Source: Pleurotus djamor
Lineage: Eukaryota > Basidiomycota > Agaricomycetes > Agaricales > Pleurotaceae
NCBI GenBank assembly: GCA_029747585.1
Contig: JAPEVF010000438.1
Location: 1 to 37,688 of the forward strand
Length of the DNA stretch: 37,688 nucleotides
Reading direction: 5' to 3'
Part shown: piece by piece, positions 9,761 through 20,060 of the stretch
How positions within the stretch are numbered: position 1 is the first letter of the stretch
Layout of the letters: each line of letters begins with the position of its first letter
Notes under the pieces: generated by a model
The model's database searches: none
Seen by the model: the letters and a program-made list of their open reading frames with translations, nothing else
Told to the model about the DNA's origin: nothing
Position numbers and translations under genes: made by a program

Positions 9761-12700
9761 ATGGCCAAGCCTTACATGTTCTCGTTCAACCACATCCCTA
9801 CAGTCAAGGAGAAGTTCCCACCAGCCGTGAACAGCGACGAAAACGAGAGATTGACCGAGCATCAGCGAAAATTTGACTTTATCGTGGTTGGTGGTGGCCC
9901 TTCTGGATGCGCTTTGGCCACTAGGTTGTTTGAACGGAGTCGTGGACAACGAAGCGTACTGTTACTTGAGGCAGGTCCACTGTACGTGAATCTCTGGAAT
10001 TACTCTGCAAAAGCCCGATAAAAGTATATGCACGAAAGGCCCTCTGCGAATCCGGAGCTCGGTAACTGTGTTCCTCGCATCTTACAGACACGAAGCCTCC
10101 ACAAGTCTCTCTACGATTATGCGTACCCGACTGTGAAGGAGGACCAATATAGCGAGAAGAACTTGATCCTAAGCAGCGGTGAGGGTCGGGGCCTACTCTT
10201 CAGGGTATAGTCTAGCTGATCAATTGTCGCAGGGAAGGTACTTGGCGGATCGAGTTGTATCAACTTCGCCATATGGACACGAGGAGCACAATGTACGTCT
10301 CTGCTCTGCGACACACTCCCCTCGCTCTGACGACGCTCTATGTACCTTTTCTAGCCGAATATGACCTGTGGGCTTCGGAGGCTGGTTCCGATGAGCTCTC
10401 TTGGGCAAAGATGAAGCCATCTTTTGACAGGGTACTGTCGCGTTTCCCTGATCTTTTATGCGCAGAGGTTCATTTTTAGATGCTAGGTTACCTCAGTTGA
10501 CGGTCCGATTCACACTCGACGCGTGTCCAACACCCCACGAAACCATTACTGGTCTCGAGTCGCCCGTAGCGGCTTCGAGGAAAGCGGATATCAGCCGCTT
10601 CCTGACTTCGATTTGAACCAGGGGTTGCTTCCATTCGCCAACTCCAACTACGAAGACCAGCCAACGCGTGTTTTCGGCGAGATCACCGAATGCTTGGATC
10701 CTGACGCCACTCGGAATACTGCTGGCCGATACTTTGATCATATCGTGGATCCGCTTTTGAGGAATGGTTCTCAGCATGCCGCTTTCGAAGTTTGGACGGA
10801 TATCCGAGTAGAGAAGATTGTTTTCGACAATGACCAAAGCGACATCAGAGCCGTTGGTGTGAAGACACCATTTGGTATCATTCGCGCTGCAAACGAAGTG
10901 GTACGTCCTTTCGCCTGCGGAATCCCTCCCATTGTTTCTACTCGTTGAGCTATACCAAAGCTGAATCCATCCCTCAGATTTTGACTGCGGGAGCTCTTCA
11001 GAGTCCTTACATCCTCCTCTCGTATGCGCTCACAGTGATCTTCTGTGCTCTTGTGCTCATTACATGGCAGGTCCGGAATTGGGCCTTCCGAGCATCTAGC
11101 TTCGAGGGGGATCCCTGTTCTTCGCGATCTTCCCGGTGTCGGGCGCAATCTATGGGAACACCCGTTCATTGATGTCAGGTGGGTTTGAATCGACTTGATT
11201 CCACATATCTCCGCCATGCCTTCATCATGTCTCTTTAGCTACAACCGATACTCACACTCCCATTTTTCGCTTTCACAGAGCCAAAATCCGACCTTCTCAT
11301 CGAAATGAAACTGTTGAAACATTTGCTTCGTTGAAGACGTCAGCGAGCCACATGCACGAGTGGGCTACTGAGGGAAAGGGACTTATGAGCGGTGAATCCT
11401 GATTGCGATTGTTTCTGTCTTTTACCGACGAACTGATGGATACCCGCCCATTCAGGTCTCTTGTACGAATGGCTCGCGTACAGTAATATGAAACCAGAGG
11501 TGGAAGAAGCTATGGGAGAGACAGGTACGCCACGTATCGGCCCCGGACTAACGGAATAGCCTTGTTGACATTTCTCCCCTCTTTCTCCTCTCTTCACGAT
11601 CGGCACATCGTCATCTTTAGGCGTATCCCCGACGCTCGTCGATAGACAAGTGCTACTGCGGTCAAACATCCCCCATGTTGAGCATTTCATTCACTATGGA
11701 CATGGATTAACTCCCGCACCAGACCCACTTGAGTCATCGTATATCGCGATCACATGTGCACTGCTGGTACCTCGTTCGAGGGGGTTCGTCGAGATTCCGT
11801 TTCCTCCAGGTAAGCATCACTTGCATTCATAGCTTTGGATTGATGGGTTTGTATCTATGAATGTCTAGATCATTCCTCCGTTGATGGGGACTATCCCAAG
11901 TCGCCGAGTATTCCGCAGGCCCAAGCACTTGCCTCACCCAGCGTTACTAGTAAGGACATACCCGCAGCTCCTTCATGCATCAATATCAACATTCACTATC
12001 ATTGCGTCATCATCATGATCTAGATTCCTCGAGCGGTCCTGTGCCGCGGCACGCTTCTTGGACGTACCCAGAAAACCCACGGATCGTTGTCAACCAACTC
12101 AAGGATATCGTTGATCAACGTGTCATGTTCCGTGCAGTCCGCAAGGCCTATGACATTCTGGGTGCATCCGCCTGGAAGGAATATCTTGAGGATCCTGTGG
12201 ACATTCATGGTAATGACGAGGCAAAGTTGAAGGAGATCGTCAAGGAAAGAGTGACCACGCGTGAGTGCTTCATCCATAATTGTCCCTCGGGCATGGAGGT
12301 TGTCAGTTAGTCTTTCCAATCTGGTGTCTCAAGGACAATCTTATCCCTTGATCTTTCCCGACACCTCCTTTCTATGGCGTGATGTCGCTCTTCTATCAGA
12401 AGCCTATCCTACCTCACTTGCTTAATCCTTGTGTTCTAGTATGGCATTTCGGAGGGACGTGTTCCATGGCTACCTCTTCCGATCTTGGAAGGGGAGTGGT
12501 AGATTCGGCATTCCGAGTATGCGGTACCCGGGGACTTCGTGTGGCAGGTGCCTATCGTTTGACATTTTTGTACCCGTTGATACTCGATTGCTCATCCATT
12601 GGGGGTTTCTTTCAGACACTAGCGTCATACCGTTCCCAATCGTCGCACATACGCAAGCGGTTGCGTATGCTCTTGGGGAGAAGGTATGTGCACATACTAC

Positions 12701-12814
12701 GTAGCCTTGATCGAACGCTTGAGTCAAAGTTCTTTGCCACGACCCGCTGATCGTATCTTTCTGTAGGCTGCAGAGTTGATCGGAAGGGATTATGGATCCT
12801 CTAATGTAGACTGA
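9761..12814 (+). CDS. GMC-family FAD-dependent oxidoreductase
   Basis: Fifteen predicted exons give a 658-residue protein, normal for glucose-methanol-choline enzymes. The FAD-binding fold is at about residue 42 ([12 protein letters not shown], then VLLLEAGP). GMC signature 1 is [11 protein letters not shown] and signature 2 is [15 protein letters not shown]. The active-site histidines are in VWHFGGTC and [18 protein letters not shown], a His-His pair like that of aryl-alcohol oxidases. No signal peptide is visible, so an intracellular enzyme is likely. The substrate (probably an alcohol or aldehyde) cannot be read from sequence. All exons join in frame, but intron 1 needs an AAG acceptor (9982-10038). 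The Tc1-like element lies just upstream. Confidence 0.85.
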
Positions 12815-13869
12815 ATAGAGTCTACTTGTCCTTTATGACTACTAGGGCCCCCTGTTGGCGCGAGACGCTCGCACAATCCGGTGGGCGCAAGTTGAGTCTA
12901 CGACAATACTTGCGTTACTACCTACCAGACAGATTTGCTTGTAAGTACTGTCCATTGAGCGACATTGATAACCTTGTAAGTATGTTTCATGTCGAGCCTA
13001 AACCCATTGAGTCACTTCTTCTGTGTACGGTACATGTTCCAGACGACGCGGATATGTGCTAAGTTCGAAGTGAGTGTTCCTGTTTTCCATCGTCAATGTC
13101 ATGGCGGACCGAGCGACCCGGAATTGATAGGTTCTTATAGGCTTCACCATGTCGCGTATGGTATGCTCCTGACCAGTCGGCCGCCTCCTGTTCTTCCTTG
13201 TGCTAGCTTGATTGAATTGCCACGCGTTATCACTGCCGGACACGAAGAGACGAGCTTCCATAACTGTTAGGTTTACGGTTCCCTGTTTTACGGTCTTGCA
13301 TCTCTCTTTCGCCGTTGTTTCTCCACACATTGCCCAACTTGGACCAGATTTCTCATGACTGGCTTCTTTGGTGTCTTCCAAAGCATGTGGTGAATACGTA
13401 CGCCGTACTCATTTATCACCCTGTCCTATCCCCAACGTCTTCATGGGCCGTTACTGCTCGAAGTGCTCTAAGGTGTCAATCGCCCTCAGATGCCTTCCAT
13501 CACTTCGTAGCTCTCGGCGCCGTCATAGATGCACCCTAGGCTCGCAGGTTAAGTAAGGTTGCCTTTGTCAGGTGCGCATGCACCGCGGTGAATTGCGTGG
13601 TCGAGCGATAAAGATAAACTTAGACCCATTTCTTCCGTTAGCAAACGCGGTACGTATTCGTTGGTTTTCTCCTTATTTTCGGTGTATACCCTTGAGCTCT
13701 GCTGACGTACTTGCCCGTTTGTCTCATAGGAGAAAGAGAAGCAAGAAGAGATGAGGTGTCTGTCATGGACGCGAACGGTTGGCCTTGGAGGCACCTTCAG
13801 TTTCGCATAAAAGCCGCTGTTTTCTGGGGACTATGGGCATTCAAACAAGGTGATACCGCTTCTCCCGGC
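12815..13869. other. Intergenic between GMC and sedolisin genes
   Basis: About 1 kb with short open stretches on both strands, none with a recognised motif or supported splice structure. It should contain the GMC terminator and the sedolisin promoter. I see nothing else. Confidence 0.4.
13806..13813 (+). promoter_or_regulatory. TATA-like box before sedolisin
   Basis: CATAAAAG lies 57-64 bp upstream of the ATG at 13870. Its position fits a core promoter and supports that ATG over an upstream in-frame ATG at 13765. Confidence 0.35.
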
Positions 13870-16421
13870 ATGCAGCTGTTGTTGCTCTCGTCGCTATACC
13901 TCGTGGCTCACGCTGCCATTCTACCCAAGACCAACTCTCACCCCACCGTCATCCATGAAAAGCGCAATGCACTTCCGCTGGGATGGCAACTTGCGCGTCG
14001 CCACGAACCATCCACTACGATCCCACTCAAATTCGCACTCTCCCAGTCTAATCTAGACAAGCTCGAGGACTATCTCAACGAGGTCTCACACCCAAAATCT
14101 CCCAGCTATGGAGACCACTGGACTGCTGGCAAGATTGCGGAGACCTTCGCTCCGAGCCACGAAACTATCTCTACTGTTCGAAACTGGCTTGTTGGTAGTG
14201 GCATCCCCTCGGAGCGTATCAAGGTTTCCTCGACCAAAGGCTGGATCAATCTCGACGTAACTATCGCAGAAGCTGAGGAGCTTCTAAAAACAGAGTACAA
14301 TGTGTACGTTCACGATACCGGCAAGGAGCACATTGGTAAACTTGATTCTCGTTGGTTTTACGGACTCTTAAACTTATATTCTATCTGCGTAGCCTGCGAA
14401 GAGTATCATCTTCCAGAACATGTCGCACCTCATGTCGATCTTGTATTACCTTCAGTTCACTTTGATGCCCAAGTTCACAGACGTAGTGATGTCAATACTC
14501 CTCTCGACCTTGGCCAACCAAGTTCTGGGAGAGGGCCCAAAACTACTGGAGGGCTTCCGTCAGTTCCGAAGGAACTCAAATTCCATAATAACAACGCCAA
14601 GGCTGCCGCTGTCGATAATTGTTGGTCGGTCCTCACACCCGATTGTCTTCGAACCTTGTACAACTTCCATTATACGCCTCAAGTGCCTGAAAAGAATAGC
14701 TTCGGTGTCGGTTCGTATCTTGAAGCCGCTGTTTCGTCTGGTGGACTAACTTCCTTGCGAAAACAGTTGAATACACACCCCAGGCCTATCTTCAGGCTGA
14801 CTTGGATATGTTCCATTCTAACTACTCCAAGGAGATTGTGGGCAAATCGCCCAACCTTGTCTCTATTCTCGGAGGTTCGTACCAAACCAGACATTCGGCA
14901 TACCTTGTAACCTCTTTCCTACTTACTAGGTGTCGCCCAAACATACGTCCAAGGCTGGGGATACAACGGTGAATCTGACTTGGATCTCGAATATGCCATG
15001 AATTTGGCTACCGTCAAACAGAATATCACCCTGTATCAAGTCGGTGATCTGCTTCTAGGCAAGTTTCTTCATATATGTACCCCTCGCTTCATCATTGATC
15101 TTTTGCTCTAGGCGCTTCTTTCAATAACTTCCTCAATGCCATTGATGGCTCCTACTGCTCGTTCCAGGGTGGCGATGATCCCTTTCAAGATGTCCCATAC
15201 CCCGATACTCGATCTGGCGGCTACAAAGGTATCTAGCCCACCAATTAAACTTGTCGAGTAGGGATGCTTACTCGGCCTCCTACCCTAGCCAAAGATTGTG
15301 GTACCGTCAAGCCTGCGAACGTCATATCTACCTCTTACGGTTACAACGAAGCTGATCTCTCCCCCAATTACGCTACGCGTCAATGTGCCGAGTATGCCAA
15401 GCTGGGTCTTATGGGTGTCACTATGGTCTTTTCATCGGGAGACTATGGTGTTGCTGGCACTGCTGGCGGCTGCCGGTCAGAGAATGGTGGGTGCCTTCGC
15501 ACCTTCCTCCTCCGTTTCTTCGGCGACTGTACTCAACATAGACTGGCTTTAAGGCGCCGATTGGGATGGTCCTATCTTCAATCCAGGATTCCCAGCATCC
15601 TGTCCATTCGTGACCACCGTTGGTGCCACTCAAATTAACATGAATACCCCTGTGAGCGCACCCGAAGCCGCCGTCTTCCAAGTTATCACTAGCGGTGGTG
15701 GGTTCAGGTATGTCTTACCCACTGACGAACTCGAGATGCATGCCGAAACGGAAATATAGCAACTATTTCACCATGCCTGATTACCAAAAAAAACCATGTA
15801 ACGAATTACCTGGCCAAATTCCCACCAACACAGCCCAAAGCTAACTGGAACTCCACTGGTGTTGTGAGTTTCTTCCCTGCTGAATAATTCTTTCTTTCCA
15901 TTCAATTTCCTACCGTGATAGGTCCGCGCTTTCCCTGATATCTCAGCCAATGGGTGAGATTTATACCCTCTTTATTCAAAGGCTTGAATCTCCGCTAACG
16001 AGACTTTTCTAGAGCAAACTTCGTCCTTGCTGTGAGTATGTAGACAGCCTCTTGGTTCTTCATACTCACTTCCCCCAGGCAAATGGCCAATTCTGGTTGA
16101 CCTTTGGCACCTCCGCCGCAACGCCCGTCATTGGCGCGATGCTGACCATGATCAACGATGCCCGTCTAGCTGCTGGTAAAAAGACCATTGGCTTTATCAA
16201 CCCTACCGTGAGCCATCTCTCCCAGGGTAGAGCTATCGGTTACTGATAACCCACAGATCTATTCTGCCGAGTTCGCGGATGCTTTCAACGACATCACCTC
16301 TGGAACCAACCCAGGCTGTGGAACGACGGGCTTCGACACTGCACAGGGATGGGATCCAGTCACCGGTCTGGGTACTTTTGACTTCCAGAAGCTGCTTGAC
16401 AAATGGCTTGCTTTGCCATGA
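13870..16421 (+). CDS. Secreted sedolisin (S53 peptidase), frameshifted
   Basis: Twelve predicted exons, about 645 residues if one shift is ignored. A signal peptide (MQLLLLSSLYLVAHA) is followed by a pro-kumamolisin prodomain, then the S53 catalytic domain. The Glu/Asp pair is in GESDLDLEYA, the oxyanion Asp in FSSGDYGVAG and the nucleophile Ser in FGTSAATP. The calcium-binding tail is near DITSGTNPGCG. Such enzymes are secreted acid tripeptidyl- or endopeptidases used for protein nutrition. Exon 8 (15760-15863) contains eight A's at 15786-15793; seven would restore the conserved frame on both sides. Intron 1 (14336-14392) is 57 bp with no stop, and intron 4 (15059-15111) uses a GC donor. 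The break may be a base-call error or a real pseudogene. Confidence 0.85.
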
Positions 16422-16689
16422 AGAATAAAATCCTCACACTTGCTGTCTTTCATCCGTGATGGTGTTTGTTTATTCTTTTACGTTGAGTATTCCTCTGGGT
16501 CTCGTAGAAATCTTAATATGTTTAAATAGTTTTAAATTACGACTCATCTTATCTGGACAACATGCGATCCTACGTTCTGTACACGCTGGCATGCAAACGT
16601 TGCGATGAGCCTCACTCTCCATCTTTCACAGGGGTCTCGCCCCTGAGTTGAATTGTTGTGCCAAGAGCCAGCCAAGAGCCGCGCTAGAG

Positions 16690-18043
16690 ATGCTGCAAGA
16701 CATGTCACTTCCTCCAGAACTATGGTCAATCATATTGCGCGATGCTACGAATTTCTGCGATGACTTGGACCTAGAACTCTTAAGAAGCAACGCTCCCAAG
16801 AAACTTGCAGTCACACTGAACCGAGCTCATTTAGTAAGTCCAACTTCCAAACGTTCATCCTACAGGCGATATTAGTGCGATGTTAATCTCTGACCACTGA
16901 ATCGTATTACAGGCAACTACTCGGAATCTAGTCCGTGTCTGTAGACTGTGGAACATCATTTCGTCTCCCTTCTTATATGAAACTCTCTGTGTAACCAGCC
17001 TGCCCAAACCCGAATTCTTTGAATTCGCTGGCCTTCAACGCCCGCCAGTCATTTCCGGAAAGACTGACTCGGCTATCGAGCGTGTAGGACTCTGGGTCAA
17101 ACGGCTCATTTTCACCTTCCCTCCTCTAAACGGACGTGGAGTCGACTACACGATTCTTACGTCTGTCATCGATCAATGCCCCAACCTCATCTCATTCCAC
17201 CTTCTGACAACTTTCATATTCCTCAATCCCGGTAGAGGTACTTCCATCTCCATGAGCATCGACCCTTCGGAGTCATTCATGGCTCACCTCTCATCGACCA
17301 CTCCTGGATTGAGCCTCCAAGTTCTCAATATACCTGGTTCTTGGGAGACCTCCAGAATAGTCATGAGTCCCCTGGGCTGGTGCACCTTCTTCGACCGAAT
17401 GGCTGCACTGAAGGCCTTCAGGATTGATTCATGCAGGGGCATACACCAAATGCAACGCAAAATAGGTCGTGGGCCTTGGTCCCCAGATCCACCGAAACTC
17501 CATCCTCATTTCATCGCACTTCCTCCCGGCAGCCTAGGCTCCCCCCTCACTCATCAACTCTTCTGCCCAGACTCTGTAAAAGAACTCATACTCCGAGACT
17601 ACGATTATATCTCGGACCCCGGAGTCGGACATCAATTCCCCTCAGTCACTCACCTGTCCCTCCATCTCTCGGAGGTGACTCCAAGCGAAAGACACGATCT
17701 ACGAGACGTCTTCGCTTCTTACTTCCCCAGCGTCACACATCTCACTTTGTCCTACGCGTCATGGGGGAATATCCCGGAAGTGGGCATGACCCTATCCCCC
17801 AGTGTCGTCGTCCTCGTGATGGCATCGGAGCGATACTTGCAAATGCCACGTTATTTGTATCGCCGTCTCCTGGTATTCTGTAAGCTTGTCGCCGGAGACT
17901 CACTTGCTAGCATCCAGCTCAAGGATGAGCAAACGTTCATTGATCTCAGCGCTCACCACAGGAAGGTATTTCAATCACTGAAGGATGAACTTCGTGCAAG
18001 GGATCTGGCCCTGTTGGATTGGCGAGGGAAGGTCGTACATTGA
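16690..18043 (+). CDS. F-box-like protein, second subfamily copy C
   Basis: Predicted 424-residue protein in two exons (16690-16833 and 16913-18043) with a 79-bp GTAAGT...TTACAG intron. The N-terminus has SLPPELWSIIL and, after the intron, NLVRVCRLWNIISSPFLYETL, the F-box-like helices found in mushroom SCF adaptors. LRR-like strands follow (WVKRLIFTFP, CPNLISFHLL). The C-terminus (RDLALLDWRGK) matches the end of the next gene (NAALMDWEGI) and of the remnant at 19709. A second in-frame ATG at 16702 could also be used. The target is unknown. Confidence 0.75.
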
Positions 18044-18352
18044 TACACGCTACGAACGTGCTAAGGAGCGGTAAGAGTGTCCCTAGTATACCTACCTACC
18101 TACCTACCTACCTACCTACCTACCTACCTACTATGGTATGAGCAAACTTCCACAGACTTCGCATGTACATCTCACGAAAAATTCTAACACAGAAAGTGAA
18201 AGGGATGAACAGGGGATGCTACCAACGAGTAACATGTGACAGAATCTGTCGCTAAATTTTCTCCTTCTCTCCAGAGCTCTCTCCAGCCTTACCACTGATC
18301 ACTGGTGCCACTTCTCCTGATCATTGGGTTTCTACCAAGCAGAACCAACATC
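18044..18352. other. Intergenic with microsatellite
   Basis: Spacer between two same-strand F-box-like genes. It holds the CCTA microsatellite and otherwise nothing I recognise. Confidence 0.4.
18090..18132. repeat. (CCTA)n microsatellite
   Basis: About ten uninterrupted copies of the tetranucleotide CCTA, ending in CTACTATGG. It is likely length-polymorphic. Confidence 0.95.
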
Positions 18353-19539
18353 ATGGAGTCCCTTCCTCTTGAGCTCTGCGAAAAGATACTCTACAATGCC
18401 GTATCTCTGGATGACTTCGACCGCAAGTTGTTACGCTGGAAGTCGATCTCTTCTTTTGTGGAACGGCTGTGCATACCAAGGGTTGTAAGTCTGGCATGCA
18501 GATCTGCTTGTTTTTTTTNCTGACGCGTTCATCCACGCAGAGGACAGCTACAAGCCTTCTTCGCGTCTGTAAATATTGGAACAGAATCACCCCACCTTTG
18601 CCATGCGAAAGTCTCATCATTTCAACGGCCTCGCAATTAAGACTGGCTCTTGCGAGGCTCGAGCCGCGATTTGACGAAAGCGCTGGCCGAAATCTGGGGC
18701 ATCTAGTGAAGCGCATCGTCATCGCGTTTTCGAAATGTGTCTCAGTCGACTCAACCGACTTCCGACGATTGCTATCGTACTGCCCCAACCTAACCGCGCT
18801 ACATATCACCCGCTGCTTCCAATTGGAACCTGGCCTTCTCCTGAATGACATCCTGCAGACGGCTAGTACCTTGCAAGTACTCAACTTGGAGGAAACATTC
18901 CCCATAAGCTCGCAGATACCACCGTGGACGGAGATTTTCAACAAAATGCCCGCCTTGCGTGCCGCTCGCCAGGATCTGCACTTCTCTACGACTTCCCTGG
19001 CTTTCCCGTCTAACATCGAATTCTTATCCATACCCGATCACCCTGATTGCCCACCCATCCCTTCGACCGTCACGGAGTTGGTCTGCTATAGCTTCAGCCT
19101 ACCTCTCCACATCGATCTGAGCGGCACGTCTTTGACGAGGCTGACGCTCATATGCCAGTTGCCCCGAGATGATGATTTCGGCGACTTGTTTCGAAGCCTC
19201 ATATCATCCATCCCACCAAGCGTCAAGGCCTTATCCCTCGTACTTTATTCATGGGACGATCTCAGTTTGATCAAGGCGGCCATACCCAAAAATGTCACTT
19301 TTCTAGGTCTTGATACACAACTTCGATCTGATTTTGTGGGCGTTCACAATGACCCCCTTCGGCTGGTGGAATTCTGCGAGTCTGTTGAAGCTCCTGCGCT
19401 TGACACCGTCCAATTAATGTGGTGGGACGACTGTGATCATCTCCGTGAGCGTTGCCCTGATGTTTTAGTACGACTTGTATCGACACTACGGAAGAGGAAC
19501 GCTGCTCTGATGGACTGGGAGGGGATTTTCATCTCGTAA
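18353..19539 (+). CDS. F-box-like protein, second subfamily copy D
   Basis: Predicted 376-residue protein in two exons (18353-18484 and 18541-19539). The 56-bp intron includes a T run and the only ambiguous base of the window (18519). The N-terminus MESLPLELCEKILYNAV and, after the intron, LLRVCKYWNRITPPL form the F-box-like region; LRR-like strands such as HLVKRIVIAF and CPNLTALHI follow. The intron falls at the same place relative to the F-box as in copy C. The C-terminal block (CPDVLVRLVSTLRKRNAALM) is shared with copy C and with the minus-strand remnant next door. It is probably an SCF adaptor of unknown target. Confidence 0.75.
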
Positions 19540-19708
19540 CTTTCCACCTTGAATCCCCCACCCAGGACATGGTTTCTCCGCGCCTACATAATCAAACATG
19601 CGTTCCCCCGCTTTCTCAAATCGTTGCGAAGGACCGTCCGTGAAAGCCCGTCACTGTCCTCTAAAACGCTAGCGGTACAACAAGATACGTATCCACCAAT
19701 CCATGCCC

Positions 19709-20060
19709 CTACAAAGCCGTGCCTTCCATGACAAATCCTTCCGAATCCCACAATTCAACATTCCTATTCCCCAACATCTCCACGAATTCCTTCAAAAGCC
19801 CAGGATGACGCGTCCGAAGGTCGACACACGTCTGCCAATTGTTCAACTGTACAACGGTCAGCCCGGGCGCGATGATATCTCGGCACTCATTAACGAGATG
19901 ACGATACGACCTGTCCTTGCAATGTACTTCACCCGCTTCTAATCCGAGGGTAGTCACCGATGCGGGCAACCGCTGGATTCGAATACGTCCGCGAACGTCT
20001 TCCCAACGGCCGACAATGATGGAAAGATACGTGACAGGTCGCAACATCTCCTCAGAGCAT
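19709..20060 (-). pseudogene. F-box-like remnant, C-terminal end only
   Basis: A minus-strand frame encodes only the last roughly 115 residues of an F-box-like protein of the copy C/D type. Matches to copy D include [12 protein letters not shown] against ALSLVLYSWDDL, APGLTVVQLNNW against APALDTVQLMWW, and a shared RN-W-EG ending. The F-box and first repeats are absent: homology stops at about 20050-20060 (RPVTYL), where plus-strand HECT-gene homology begins. It lies in the opposite orientation to copies C and D. The surviving frame has no stops, so the truncation may be recent or may reflect an assembly junction. Confidence 0.7.

Noticed and set aside
18090..18132. CRISPR-like or telomeric repeat
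   Set aside because: A simple CCTA tetranucleotide array without spacers, in a eukaryotic genome, and not the TTAGGG telomere unit.
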